Positions 11,079 through 21,785 of a stretch of DNA of 64,000 nt are shown here, piece by piece. The stretch is taken from NCBI GenBank assembly GCA_963930655.1, contig OZ005606.1:10632501-10696500 (forward strand), given 5' to 3'. The notes under the pieces were generated by a model, which had not been told where the DNA came from, did not search any database, and was given only the letters and a program-made list of their open reading frames with translations. The position numbers were made by a program, and so were the translations under genes. Every line of letters begins with the position of its first letter. The stretch's first letter is position 1. This DNA is from Myrica gale. Taxonomy: Eukaryota > Streptophyta > Magnoliopsida > Fagales > Myricaceae.

Positions 11079-11494
11079 TCAAAAGTCGATATCCTTCGAA
11101 TCTGGCGACGATTTGGGGTATCCAATATACTCCAATTTCACGCCGAGTGTGGCAGAAACTGCCCTAAACTTGAGCCTCAAACCCTCCATCAGTTGTTGAA
11201 CGCTCTCGCTCTCTGGGTCCGAAACGGGGTATTTCTCCACAAACTCTTCCATCTGTTTGATCATCTTCTGCACCCGTTCCAGAATCGAGTTCGGTCGACC
11301 AGGATAGCGGAGTTCCAGACGTTGACGCAACAGTGGTAGAAGCCCAGCTCCTCTCCATTCTCGAAGCCCACCTTCAAGCCCACTAGCCGGGCCTCCTCCT
11401 TTCCAGCGACTAAACCCTGATCGTAGCCCTCGGAGTACCCCTCCTTGAAGTGGATCTCTTCCAGATTCAGGGAGGAGTCAAAGATGTCCTCCAT
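11079..11494 (-). pseudogene. LTO1: LTO1-like (Yae1-domain) gene copy with one frameshift
   Basis: Starting at the ATG at 11494, the minus strand encodes MEDIFDSSLNLEEIHFKEGY, then a glycine-rich Yae1-type repeat (EGYDQGLVAGKEEARLVG, then LKVGFENGEELGF) and NVWNSAI. A single-base loss near 11285 shifts the frame. The next frame carries ERVQKMIKQMEEFVEKYP, LRLKFRAVSATLGVKLEY and ends IDF at 11079. LTO1 works with Yae1 to deliver iron-sulfur cluster cargo to ABCE1/Rli1. The copy has no visible introns, which could mean a retrocopy, but the parent gene is not in the window. Nearly full length (about 138 residues), probably inactive. Confidence 0.8.
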
Positions 11495-11920
11495 CTCCGC
11501 GATGTGAGAGGAGTGTCCAAGCAAACTTGTCGTCCTTTTTACCTACGACTAATGCTCGAGCGAATTCTCGACAATAGTGACATAGCTTAAAAAAAGTATA
11601 TAGCAACTAATTCTTTTTGATAAACTTGACTGTAACTCAAAATTTAAGTCTATTAGATAAACTTTCAGTACTCTTATTCAAACTCAAAATGCTTCAAAGC
11701 TTTGCAATCCTATTAGAACTCAAAATGTATGAGAGTTCATAAAGGTGTAGAACGTTTCAATAGATCCACATTTTTACTCACCACTTCCATACATCTGTCA
11801 TCGCAATCAGATCCACTAGCTAGTAAATTTTCTTGACAGTCGTATTAAAGGAAAAGTCCTTCGAATTACCCATTTAAGATTGAAGTCACTTGTTGAATAA
11901 AGATCTAAGTGCTATTAGAG
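11495..11920. other. spacer upstream of GATA copy C
   Basis: AT-rich non-coding DNA with no match to the TATA-containing promoter of copies B and D. The last 100 bases (TTTTCTTGACAG near 11830 onwards) match the sequence before exon 1 of copy B (about 3010) and the relic at 32640. No gene seen. Confidence 0.45.
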
Positions 11921-13258
11921 ATGTGAGATCATTGAAAAAGCAAAGGCTCTGCAATTATTGTGGAGTTATCAGTGACTAGTGAGTTCTCTTATATGATATA
12001 TAAATTGTTGACGAGATTTTGTGCAATTTATTCTTCATTTTGTTTCGTGTTAGCTATTTAATGTATTCAAAATAGTTTACTTAATTAAAAGGTAATTATG
12101 TGTTCTCTATGAATCTTTGTCAGCCCCAGTTTGGATGTGGATTATAATATTTGTTCTTCTTTTATTATCTTGATCCCTTTGTATTTCTTTCACTATATTT
12201 GTTTCTTTTGTTTAAAATATTTTTGCTTCTACCATTTAAAAATGGAAAACATAAGAAATAGAAAAAAAAAACACATACTTTATTAGAGATAATATTATAA
12301 TTAATTTATAAAATTTAATAATTACTAAGATATAAAAGATTTAAAAGTAAATGTAAGACATAGTTATCAAGATCTCTCATATTCAAATAAAAATATAAAA
12401 ATATCCATCTACAATGTTTTGTATTTTCCTAGTTAACGAAAAACTTGCGAATTTTAACCTGCAAATTTAAAATTGAATACCTTGATAATACTTATCTCGC
12501 TGCTTTTATTGGTTACGCACAGGCACTCCTCACCCCACACTCCACAGTGGCGAAAGGGACCACCCGAGAAGCCTGGTAGTGTTGTGCAACGCGTGTGGAT
12601 CGAGGTATAGGTTAAAAGGATCACTTGAGAACTATGTTCCCACCCACCGACCACTTCGGTGCTCCTTTACCCAAAAGACCAAGGAATCTGTCTGACGCCA
12701 TAGTCCAAAACGAAGAGAATGTCTCAAGTTCTGCGGATGACACTGCCAACAAATATACTTCATTGTCTGCAACATCGCATCTCCAGAATTGCACCGAATT
12801 GAAAAAGGTGGACGGAGAACAAATCTCAGGTTATCCACTTGACTCATACATATTGTTAGTTCATTCACCCATAAAAAAAGGGGAGAAAGAAAAGCAAACA
12901 AGTGAAAGTTGATTATGTAATCTAACACAATGGCTCATTGTTTGCAGGAAGCTCACAGCCACATTTGTTGGACTTCTCTCGCTTTCCCGCAAGGAACAGG
13001 CCAGGAACGACATTCAGCGATTTGTCGCATATTGAGAGCCTGCAAAGGGACCCTGTCTACACTGTTGAACATGATCCAGAGGCATCTGAGGACGTAGTAC
13101 TAATCTATAACGCGAACTCCCTGTTGGTTTCTCCAAACGAAATAGGTCTAGGATGCGTTCTTCTGAAACCACCCAATAGTAATGTTAATCCAAAGGACGG
13201 ACCAAAGGATGAATTTGCAGAAGGTGAGAAGGAAAGTGTTATGGATAAAGAAAAATAG
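11921..13258 (+). pseudogene. GATA26-like: GATA26-like copy C, frameshifted
   Basis: All three exons are recognisable. Exon 1 (about 11921-11970) keeps the first half-finger (CNYCGV at 11950-11967), but the start codon is followed directly by TGA and another stop precedes the donor. Exon 2 (12523-12829) has PQWRKGPPEKP, a shift, CNACGSRYRLKGSLENY, a second shift and then the normal tail; the three pieces are in frames 2, 0 and 1, so the shifts do not cancel. Exon 3 (12948-13258) is intact and longest of the set, ending KESVMDKEK. Intron 1 (12125-12440) also occurs inverted at 28430-28755. A dead gene whose C-terminal exon is well preserved. Confidence 0.8.
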
Positions 13259-13600
13259 ATAGAGCAACCTAGAAAACCTTTTGAACATTTTTGTTTCGGT
13301 CTGTACATTTTCTTTTTCAGCAATTGAGGACATTATTTTTCTCTTCTTCTTTCTTGTGATTTGGTTAAGTTATGATCACAGCAGGAAAAAAAATATAAGC
13401 CTTAACCATTGAGGGGAGCTTCCCTTGTAGCTAAGGCTAAATCCCGAGAGTAATCTAACCACTTCAAAAAGTCCTTACAATTATGGGGTTACATCGAACT
13501 AAAATAGCCTAAGGTTATGCTATTCAGAACAGGGATTGTCTCCTTAATGAAAACGGAAGCGGTCCAACAAGCTAAGTGGTACACCATTGTGTTGGCCCCT
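13259..13600. repeat. GATA 3' flank, second copy
   Basis: Matches 1130-1490 and 29100-29480 in order and orientation (for example the CCTTAACCATTGAGGG block). Non-coding. It ends abruptly where the TMEM87-like exon copy begins at about 13590. Confidence 0.6.
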
Positions 13601-13602
13601 CA

Positions 13603-13838
13603 ATGGATTTCGCAGCAATTCAAAGAAGTGGCTTTCCGGAGCTGTTCGTCTCTTATTTTCTCCTACTATCTGCCATTGTGATCTCCACCACCAATGCTTC
13701 AATCCACATCTACAACAACGAACCCTTCAGGGAAGTCGGCAACGCCTACCTTCTCTCGGGTGGCAGCGAAGGCATCGTTTCGTCTCACTGTAGACAACTC
13801 CGCCCCTTCATTCACGCATGATGACCGTTCTTATAGTT
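13603..13838 (+). pseudogene. stray copy of exon 1 of the TMEM87-like gene
   Basis: This duplicates exon 1 of the gene at 45077: the start codon is at 13603 and the encoded signal-peptide region and SIHIYNNEPFREVGNAYLLS are the same. A two-base loss after GIVSS (CTCACTG for CTCTCACTG) shifts the frame. The copy stops at about 13835, four bases short of the parental intron donor, where the poly(A) end of a LINE begins. No later exons follow. It is a 31-kb-distant fragment of the neighbouring gene caught in the array. Confidence 0.85.
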
Positions 13839-14052
13839 TTTTTTTTCTCTAAATAAACCATACCATAATCATGGAGTCAACAATCTCACGTAGAGATAAG
13901 TGATTGTGGGAAGTCGAAGAGAAAGGTCAACTCCCACGTTTCTCGTAGCTATTCAAGATACAATTAAAATCACCGATACACAACCAGGTCCAGCAAAAGC
14001 AACAGCCAAATTCTGAGGAAGCTGCCCAAAGTATCATTTCTTATGCCATTCC

Positions 14053-14215
14053 TGTTGGGTTTATTCCTTCTATGTGAAGGAAAGCTCAATGGGGTCTTTA
14101 ATAAGGCTCAAAGCCCATTAGGATTTTAACTTATAACCCTAAGGAAGAATTCTTGAAGTTGTACGGATTAAAAGAATTAGCTTTTGAGGTTGAGAAGGTC
14201 CAAGACCACCTAACA
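14053..14215 (+). repeat. 5' LTR of the copia element
   Basis: 163 bp, TG...CA bounded. By eye it differs from the 3' LTR (18252-18415) at about a dozen positions, roughly 7 percent, so the insertion is not recent. Confidence 0.92.
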
Positions 14216-14216
14216 C

Positions 14217-14228
14217 TGGTATCAGAGG
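14217..14228 (+). other. tRNA-Met primer-binding site of the copia element
   Basis: TGGTATCAGAGG directly after the 5' LTR, one base from the usual copia primer-binding site complementary to the 3' end of initiator methionine tRNA. It is not a tRNA gene. Confidence 0.85.
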
Positions 14229-17200
14229 TCAAGTTTACCAACAAGTCTCAAACCCAATAGTCTATGGGAGAAACGAATTGTCTGCACCCAACCCAAGGCC
14301 CAATGTGTGAGGGGGAGATTGTTTGGGTTAGTCTCACATAGGTTGTGAAAGGGGTTGATGGTGATCAGTTTATAAGTGTGAGAGAAAATCTCACCTCTTG
14401 AGCTAGCTTTTGGTTGCCAAGTTGTTTGGTTGGCGATTTGAGTTATGGAAATGTGAGTAGAATAGTTAACCTCAATGGTTCAAATTATCACATATGGAAT
14501 GAGAAAATGAAAGATTTTCTTTATGTAAAAGATTATTATGGAGTAAGCTTGAACAATTGTATGCTAGAAAAACTGGAAATAATAATATGTTTCTAATTAA
14601 GCAGGTGATGGCTTTGAGATATCAGGATGAGACTCTCTTATCTGATCACCTGAATACATTCCAAGGAATTATTAATCAGTTAGTTGGAATGAGTATTAAG
14701 TTTGATGATGAGATACAGGGGTTATGGTTGCTTGGTTCATTACCGGACTCGTGGGAGACGCTCAGAACTTCTTTGTCCAACTCCGCTCCAGATGGTGTAA
14801 TTACAATGGATATGGCCAAGAGTTGTCTGTTAAACGAAGTGATGAGAAGAAAATCACAGGGATCCTCTTCACAGTCAGAAGTCTTGGTTACAGAAAAGAG
14901 GGGGAGAAGCAAGGGCAGAGGTCCGAAGAACAAATATAAAGGCAGAAGCAAATCCAACAGGTTTTCTAATGTCGAGTGCTATCATTGCGATAAAAAGGGA
15001 CCAATCAGGAAATATTGCAAGCAATTGAAAAAAGAATACAAGAATGAGAAAATGAATGAAATGAAAAACGAAACTGGCAAAGATAGTGATGATAGAGTTA
15101 CTACCACCACTCCTGTAGACTTCCTCATTATTTATGAAGATGAGGTGATAAATGTTTCATGTCATGAGACTTGTTGGGTGATTGACAGTGGTGCCTCCAT
15201 TCATGCTATATCTTGAAATGATTTCTTTACATCCTATAGATCTGGTGATTTTGGAACTGTAAAGATGGACAATGATGGCTTGGTTAAAGTCATTGGCGTT
15301 GGAGATGTGTATCTAGAGACGAATAATGACACAAGATTGGTTCTTAAAAATGTTAAACATAATTCTGATATTCGTTTGAACTTGATTTCTGCAGGTCAAC
15401 TTGATGATGATGGGTATTGTAGCACTTTCAGTGATGGTCAGTGGAAGCTTACTCGGGGTGCCATGGTTGTGGCTCGAGGTAAGAAGCTCTTTGCATTGTA
15501 TATTATGCAGGAAAAGATCTTTAACGATATTGTTAATGCGATGGAAGCAGATGATACAGTAGAACTATGACACAAGAGGCTTGCTCACATGAGTGAAAAG
15601 ATTAGCCATATTGGGGAAGAAAAGTCTACTATATGGGTTGAAAAATACAAATCTGAAAAGGTACAATCATTGTCTGTCAGGGAAGCAGAACAGAGTCTCA
15701 TTCAAAAATTCATCTTCTTTGAGAAAGTCAAAGATACTGGATTTGGTGCATTAAGATGTATATGGCCCTATGAAGACAAGAACACTTGATGACTCGAGCT
15801 ATTTTGTAACCTTAATAGATGAGCATTCAAGAAAGTTATGGGTATATTTTTTGAAGACAAAAGATCAAGTTTTGGCTGTGTTCAAACAATTTCAAGCCCT
15901 AGTTGAGAGATAGACTAGGAAGAAGCTGAGGTGCATCGTATAAATAACGGGGGAGAGTATTCTAGTTCTTTCAATGAGTATTGCAGACAACAGGGTATTC
16001 GGCATCAAAAGAATACTATGAAAACTCCTCAGTTGAATGGCATAGCTGAAAGAATGAACAGAACACTGGTTGAAAGAATGAGATGTTTACTTTCACAAGC
16101 AAATTTGCCAAGATCCTTTTGGGGTGAGGCATTGAGCACAGTTGTTCATGTGTTGAATCTTACACTTTGCGTTCATCTACAGTTTGATGTATCAGACCTA
16201 GTTTGGACAGGTAAGGATGTTTCCTACAATCATTTATGTGTATTTGGGTGTATAGCATTTGTGCATATTTCAAAAGATGAAAGGTCCAAACTTGATGTGA
16301 ATAAGCGACAATGTATATTCCTTGGTTACGGTCAAGATGAGTTTGGATACAGATTTTATAATCCAGTTGAGAAGAAAGTTTTGAGAAGCAGAGATGTCAT
16401 GTTTGTCGAAGATCAGACTATTCAGGATATTCAAAAAGCATAGAAATCTGTTTTCCAGAAATGTGATAGTTTGATTGACATTGATTTAGTTTCAGAGAAG
16501 AATTTTCCAACTCAGGTTGAAGATGATGTTCAGAATGACCACCAAGGTACAGATGAAGTGGATGTTCCCTTACAAGTTCAAACAGATGTTCAGACTAATG
16601 AGCAGTTGACAGTGCCAGAGATTCCAACAGAGGTTTCATCCAGGAGGTCTACCAGAGACCGACATCCTTCCACTAAGTATTCAGCAGAACAATATGTTTT
16701 ATTGACTGACCATGGAGAGCCTGACTGTTTTGCAGAAGTTATGGAAGATGAACATAAGACAGACTGGGTTGAGTCCATATAAGATTAAGATGCAGTCGTT
16801 GCACGATAACCACACCCTTGAATTAGTGAAACTACCTAAAGGTAAAAGAGTCTTGAAGAACAAGTGGATTTACAGGGCGAAACAAAATGAGTTTACTTCA
16901 CGGCCACGGAACAAGGCTAGATTGGTTGTCAAAGGTTTCGGTCAGAGAAAATGTATTGATTTTGATGAAATCTTCTCTCCAGTTGTAAAGATGTCATCAA
17001 TTAGTACTGTTCTAGGCCTAGCAACTACTTTTGACTTAGAAGTTGAGCAGATGAATGTGAAAACTGTCTTCCTTCAGAGTGAAAGGTAAAGAGAATTACG
17101 TGTGCAAGCTGCAGAAAAGTCTATTTGAGCTGAAGCAAGCACCGAGACAGTGGTATAAGAAGTTTGAGTCTGTTATGGTAGAGCAAGGCTACAAGAAGAC

Positions 17201-18251
17201 AACTTCTTATCACTGTGTATTTGTTCAAAAATTCTCTGATGATTATTTTATCATTTTATTGCTTTATGTGGATGATACGTTGATTATTGGCAAGAATGCT
17301 TTAAGGATTGACAAACTGAAGAAGCAGTTGAGTAATTCCTTTGCCATGAAGGACTTGGGATCAGCGAAGAAAATTCTTGGCATAAGAATTAGTCGTGACA
17401 GGAAAGATAATAAGTTGTATTTGTCACAAGAGGAATATATTGAGAAAGTGCTTCAGAGGTTTAATATGGACAACGCTAAAGTAGTTAGTTATCCTATTGC
17501 TACCTACTTCATAGTGAGCACCAAGCAATGTCCTTCTACAGTTGAAGAAATGAAAGACATGGCAAGAGTTCCTTACGCCTCAGCAATAGGAAGTTTGATG
17601 TATACGATGGTTTGCACAAGACCAGATATAACTCATGCAGTGGGTGTAGTTAGCCGATTCATGTCAAACCCGGGAAAGGAGCATTGAAATGCGGTTAAGT
17701 GGATCATGAGGTATCTTCAAGGCACTTCCAGTGTGAGACTTGGTTTTGGAATTGGACAGCCCTTACTAGTTGGCTACACAAATGCAGACATGACAGGAGA
17801 TGTGGATACTCGGAAGTCTACTTCGGGTTATCTGATCACTTTTGCAGGTGGGGCAGTTGCTTGTCAATCAAGACTTTAAAAGTGTATTGCCCTTTCTACG
17901 ACAGAGGCAGAACTTATTACAGCAACAAAAGTTGCTAAAGAGTTGCTATGGACAAAGAAGTTCATGAGAGAACTTGGTTTCAAGCAGGAAAGATATGTGT
18001 TGTTTATGATAACCAGAGTGCTATTCATCTTGCTAAAAATTCCAGTTTTCATGCAAGATCGAAGCATATTGATATTCGATACCATTGGATCAGAGATGTG
18101 TTGAATGATAAATTACTGGAACTTGAGAAAGTTCACACTGAAGATAATGGAAATGATATGTTGACAAAAGCACTACCAAGACAGAAGCTTGAAGATTGTT
18201 ATTCGATCGTCGGGATGACGATTTCCTCCACATAGTCGGAAGGAGAAGATT

Positions 18252-18415
18252 TGTTGGGTTTATTCCTTCTATGTGAAGGAAAGCCCAATGGGGGCCTTTA
18301 ATAAGGCCCAAAGACCATTAGGGTTTTAACTTATAACCCTAAGGAAGAATTCTTGAAGTTTTACGGATTAAAAGAGCTAGCTTTTGGGATTGAGAAGGCC
18401 CAAGACCACCTAACA
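18252..18415 (+). repeat. 3' LTR of the copia element
   Basis: 164 bp partner of 14053-14215. It is preceded by a purine-rich tract (GGAAGGAGAAGA, 18238-18249) suited to plus-strand priming, and followed by the target duplication ATTCC. Confidence 0.92.
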
Positions 18416-19439
18416 ATTCCGTATGGCCATAAACCTCAGTTAAGAACCAAGGAGTATTGGAGGGAGCCGAGTAAACCAACAAAGAAATTGCATTTTCATT
18501 AATACTCACAACTTCAACATCCAAACTCAAACCCCATGAAAAAAGCAAACCTCCTCTACTACATACAGGAGGATGAAATACAAAATTGTAAAAACCAATA
18601 TGATGCATAACAGAACCAACATTGGAGGACTTGGTCTCAGCCAAGAACAAAAAATCCGGATTGTGATTTCTCACAAGATTCCAGATGGTACGGACTGTCG
18701 TGGCTCTACAAAACCAACGACAGTTCCAATCGATTCCAATCATGGTGAAGGAGGGGGCATGGATAGGCCCGCCTCCTCAGCCATTTTGGATTTTCCCAGA
18801 AAGGGCTCCTCAAGATCAGATTCCACATACTCTAGCCTCATAAGTTCCTTTTGCATCTCAGCGATTGCCTTATGTTTCCAGACATGCATCTTCTTTCTTT
18901 GGGATTTTAAATCAGCAAGCGCTACATCCCATTCTTCAGTGGTCCTCGACCTTATCCAGACAAGCAACAAAGTTTGGAGAGTGGAATAAAATACCAGAGG
19001 GAGAGGAAATTTTCTTGACCCGAGCGCTGACCTCCCCTTCCTTCAGCAATTTACGTTTTCCTTTGTCACCAACAGAAAGTCCAGTTCGAAGTTGAGCTGA
19101 GCCTGCCCGAAGTGCAAGGATTTGAATGGAATGGGCTATTCACAACCGTCCAAACCCGACCCAAGATCAGCAATGACTGGTGCTATCCGTGATTTGAGGC
19201 CCAATTCAGACCCCACTGGACCCAAGGACTCAGCAGACAATTTGGCATTACCCAACGGTACTTTAATAGGAGGGGTACGCACGGAAACTTCTTGTGGGTC
19301 CCTTTTTTACGTCGAGTTTCAATAACCTGAGAAATTGGGGGGCTGGAAACATAAGCTTGTTAATTCCCGTAGAGACAACCAATTTAGCCAGAGGAAATTT
19401 AAAAATGTATATAAATAACAAGGTGGCTAAAGTAGCTAG

Positions 19440-19808
19440 GGCTGCAAGATCGGAAATTCAGTCCGATTTTTAGACCGGAATGCTGTCGGATCGGATTTCC
19501 GGTCCTACTAATATAGAGGACCGGACTGATCTAATAGAAAGCAGACCGATTTTATTTTTTAAAAAAATAAAAATACGTTTTTTAAAATTTTAATGCCTCA
19601 GTGCGCAGTAGGCTCTCATGTGTAGTATATATTTTATTTTATTTTAAAAAAAAAATATGAAATGCGGTATGGTCCTGTCCGGACCGGTTTCTAAATATCT
19701 TGGACCGAACAGGACCGCATTAATCCGGTATGGATCGGACCAAATTCATCTGATAAAATCCACAATACCGGTCCAATTTTGTGGTCCGGTCCGATTCTGC
19801 TCTGCCCT
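19440..19808. mobile_element. hAT-type MITE
   Basis: About 369 bp, absent from the homologous site in GT copies 1 and 2. The ends are TAGGGCTGCAA and (reverse complement) TAGGGCAGAGC; subterminal repeats of GGTCCGGACCGG type surround an AT-rich centre. Flanks CTAAAGTAG and AAAGGTAG resemble an 8-bp target duplication. No coding capacity. Confidence 0.7.
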
Positions 19809-20223
19809 AAAGGTAGCAATCAAAACCTGTAATAGTCTCATTATTTTGATCAGCAGAAAGAACAGACTGGGGAAGAAATTGGAAAATAAGCAACATGTTT
19901 CTCTGTCAAGTGAAGGCCTAAGTTCTGCAACCAAGGAATCATGACATCAACTGTGCTCCTCAAAATTATCCACTAGACTTTCAGGAAAGGCATGACACAA
20001 TTTAAAATGATATGAACTCTTTGGAAATAGTTTTATGTCAATTTATTCAATGGTCTCTTTTTCCTCCAGCGAAGATAACCACAAAAACTCATATAATTTA
20101 AAAGCTAGCCATATCGGCACTGAAGAACACTACAGGAAACTTACAAAGAAAAAAAAACCCAAAATATAGAGGCATTCATCATTCTGTTGCTGTAACAAAA
20201 CTTTTAAAATTAATATTCAAGTT

Positions 20224-20753
20224 AAAAAAATGTAAATATATTTTTAACTTTTAGAACTTTTTACAGAGATAAAATTTTAATGAAAATTATAATTTTTCGA
20301 GGATTTAAATTGAATTTTGAATTTTTTTAGTCCTATTAAATGTGTTATTAAAATTGTCAATACTAAAAATGACATGTTATTATTCAATATTCAAGGCCAA
20401 AATTTGTATTTCAAAATTTGAACAGTAATTTTTTATGGAATGGCCATTTAGTCAAAAAAATGTAAACTGAAGGACTAAAATTTTAAAAAATTAAACATAA
20501 GGACTAAAAAAATAAAACGACTTGAAACTTAAGGACTAAACTGTCAATTTTTATTGTCACATCAGCTGCTGAGTTGTCAGCTGATGTAGCATTCCGTTAG
20601 GGAAACTAACGGATCCCTGACGGAAAGACCATTTTGTAAAAAAATGTAAACCCAAGGGCTTTAGATTTAAATTTGAAACCTAAGGACTAAAACGTAAAAG
20701 TGTGTAAACCTAAGGACTAAAATGTCAATTTTTCTAAAATTAATATTCAAGTT
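20224..20753. mobile_element. unclassified 511-bp insertion flanked by a 19-bp direct repeat
   Basis: The segment interrupts GT copy 3 relative to copies 1 and 2. TAAAATTAATATTCAAGTT is found at both 20205-20223 and 20735-20753. The interior repeats the motif TAAGGACTAAA several times and has a short palindrome (CATCAGCTG...CAGCTGATG near 20555-20587). No terminal inverted repeat or poly(A) tail was convincing, so the class is open. Confidence 0.6.
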
Positions 20754-21212
20754 TTATGCAACCAAAGGGCAGGCTAGAATCACCGTGGTGTAACAAAAGA
20801 TGCATGTAAGACCAACCCAGTGGGAGAAAGCACAAGTAAAGACTGATCTTCTTACGGGTTGGAAATAACCTCAGCATGGTTATGCCAAGTGAAAAATAAG
20901 AAACTATAAGAAAGAGATTTTCTTGGAAAATCTAACTTGTCTACTAAGGGAACGCATCCACCTATACCATGCATATTAATTGGTATGATGAAAAATATTC
21001 GCCTTGCAAAAGGTGAAGCACATGCTACAATTTCTTCAAACCATATTTCCAAAAACGGAATTAATCCAATTTTTTAAGCATATGCAAGAAATTGAGAGAA
21101 AAATAAACTAGATAATCTTTTAGATTTTAGTCATATAACGGCAAAACTAGATAATCTTTTTTGGGTAAAATAATGGTTCATTGGTGAATTCACTTTAACC
21201 CAAAAATATTAA

Positions 21213-21606
21213 GGGATAAATACATTTTGCCCCCTTGTGTTTGAGGTCATTTACACTTTGCACCCCGATGTTTTATTTTTGATACATTGAACCCATTATC
21301 TTCCACATTTTTGCAATCTGGACCCCGTACCCGATTTGGTAGTCTAAATTTATGGATTTCTTCAACACGTGAACCTGTCGACCGCTACAAAAGTAACGTG
21401 AGAGGCATGACAAGCCGGTCGACCGCTTCATGTAGCGGTCGACTGGTGCATGTGTTGACGAAATCCGTCAATTTGGACGACAAATTGGGTACGGGGTCCA
21501 GATTGCAAAAATATGGAAGATAATGGGTCCAATGTATCAAAAATAAAACATTGGGGTGCAAAGTGTAAACGACCACAAAGACAAGGGGGCAAAGTGTATT
21601 TATCCC
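21213..21606. mobile_element. Mutator-type foldback element 1
   Basis: 394 bp and almost entirely an inverted repeat: GGGATAAATACATTTTGCCC at the left is mirrored by the right end, with arms of about 180 bp meeting near a GGTCGACCGCT core. It is flanked by a perfect 9-bp duplication AAATATTAA (21204-21212 and 21607-21615), the length made by Mutator-like transposases. No coding capacity. It lies between a GT upstream block and the promoter of GATA copy D. Confidence 0.85.
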
Positions 21607-21777
21607 AAATATTAATTTATCATTTATCACCCTTCCCACTCTATTATTGCCTGTGCAAGAAATTCTCAAAAGATATAGGTAATTAAATTAATTTATGACA
21701 TTTCTCATGTGCATAAAGGGATTGAAACAAAAAAAAAACGAAAATGACAAAGAGACCCTTATAGAAGCTCAGGAAAC

Positions 21778-21785
21778 TATATAAA
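21778..21785 (+). promoter_or_regulatory. TATA box of GATA copy D
   Basis: TATATAAA in the same context as 2423-2430 (copy B). About 45 bases further on, the 5' UTR homology stops at 21828 where AT-rich MITE-like DNA (to about 22040) is inserted, so the promoter is cut off from the coding exons. Confidence 0.55.

Larger units (their letters stand above)
14053..18415 (+). mobile_element. Ty1-copia retrotransposon, complete with LTRs, coding region dead
   Basis: The LTRs start TGTTGGG and end CTAACA, with 5-bp target duplications ATTCC at 14048-14052 and 18416-18420. Domains run in copia order: Gag (about 14420-15100), a zinc knuckle CYHCDKKGPIRKYC in which the usual histidine is proline, protease DSGA (15184-15195), integrase with HKRLAHMSE (15575) and GIAERMNRTLVERMR (16035), reverse transcriptase with YVDD (17264-17275), and RNase H (STTEAELI, DNQSAIHLAKN, 17900-18090). 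Stops or shifts occur near 15214, 15568, 15787, 16441, 16780 and 17087. It cannot encode an intact polyprotein. It interrupts a LINE, so it is younger than that insertion. Confidence 0.93.
13837..19341 (-). mobile_element. LINE fragment (ORF1/endonuclease part) split by a copia element
   Basis: Two parts of one minus-strand L1-type LINE flank the copia insertion. The 18421-19341 part holds an ORF1-like linker and the start of the AP-endonuclease (IDWNCRWFCRATTVRTIW, DFLFLAETKS, SRGGLLFSWG, PWFLTEVYGH). The 13837-14047 part continues it (LCIGDFNCILNSYEKRG) and ends in a T run at 13837-13846, the poly(A) tail on the other strand. Reverse transcriptase is absent although a tail is present, suggesting internal deletion or early polyadenylation. 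The right end abuts a GT relic, with no target duplication seen. Confidence 0.75.
19342..20890 (-). pseudogene. UDP-glycosyltransferase copy 3, exon 3 and introns only
   Basis: The sequence 19342-19439, 19809-20223 and 20746-20890 follows GT copy 1 between about 7187 and 8140. Exon 3 is present at about 19826-19925 but diverged. Exons 1 and 2 are lost in a deletion that joins intron 2 sequence (near 20880) to the GT upstream block (20890-21190). Two insertions interrupt it (19440-19808 and 20224-20734). A decayed duplicate. Confidence 0.7.

Noticed and set aside
14217-14228. tRNA-like TGGTATCAGAG string
   Set aside because: It lies directly after the 5' LTR and is the copia primer-binding site; no cloverleaf is possible around it.
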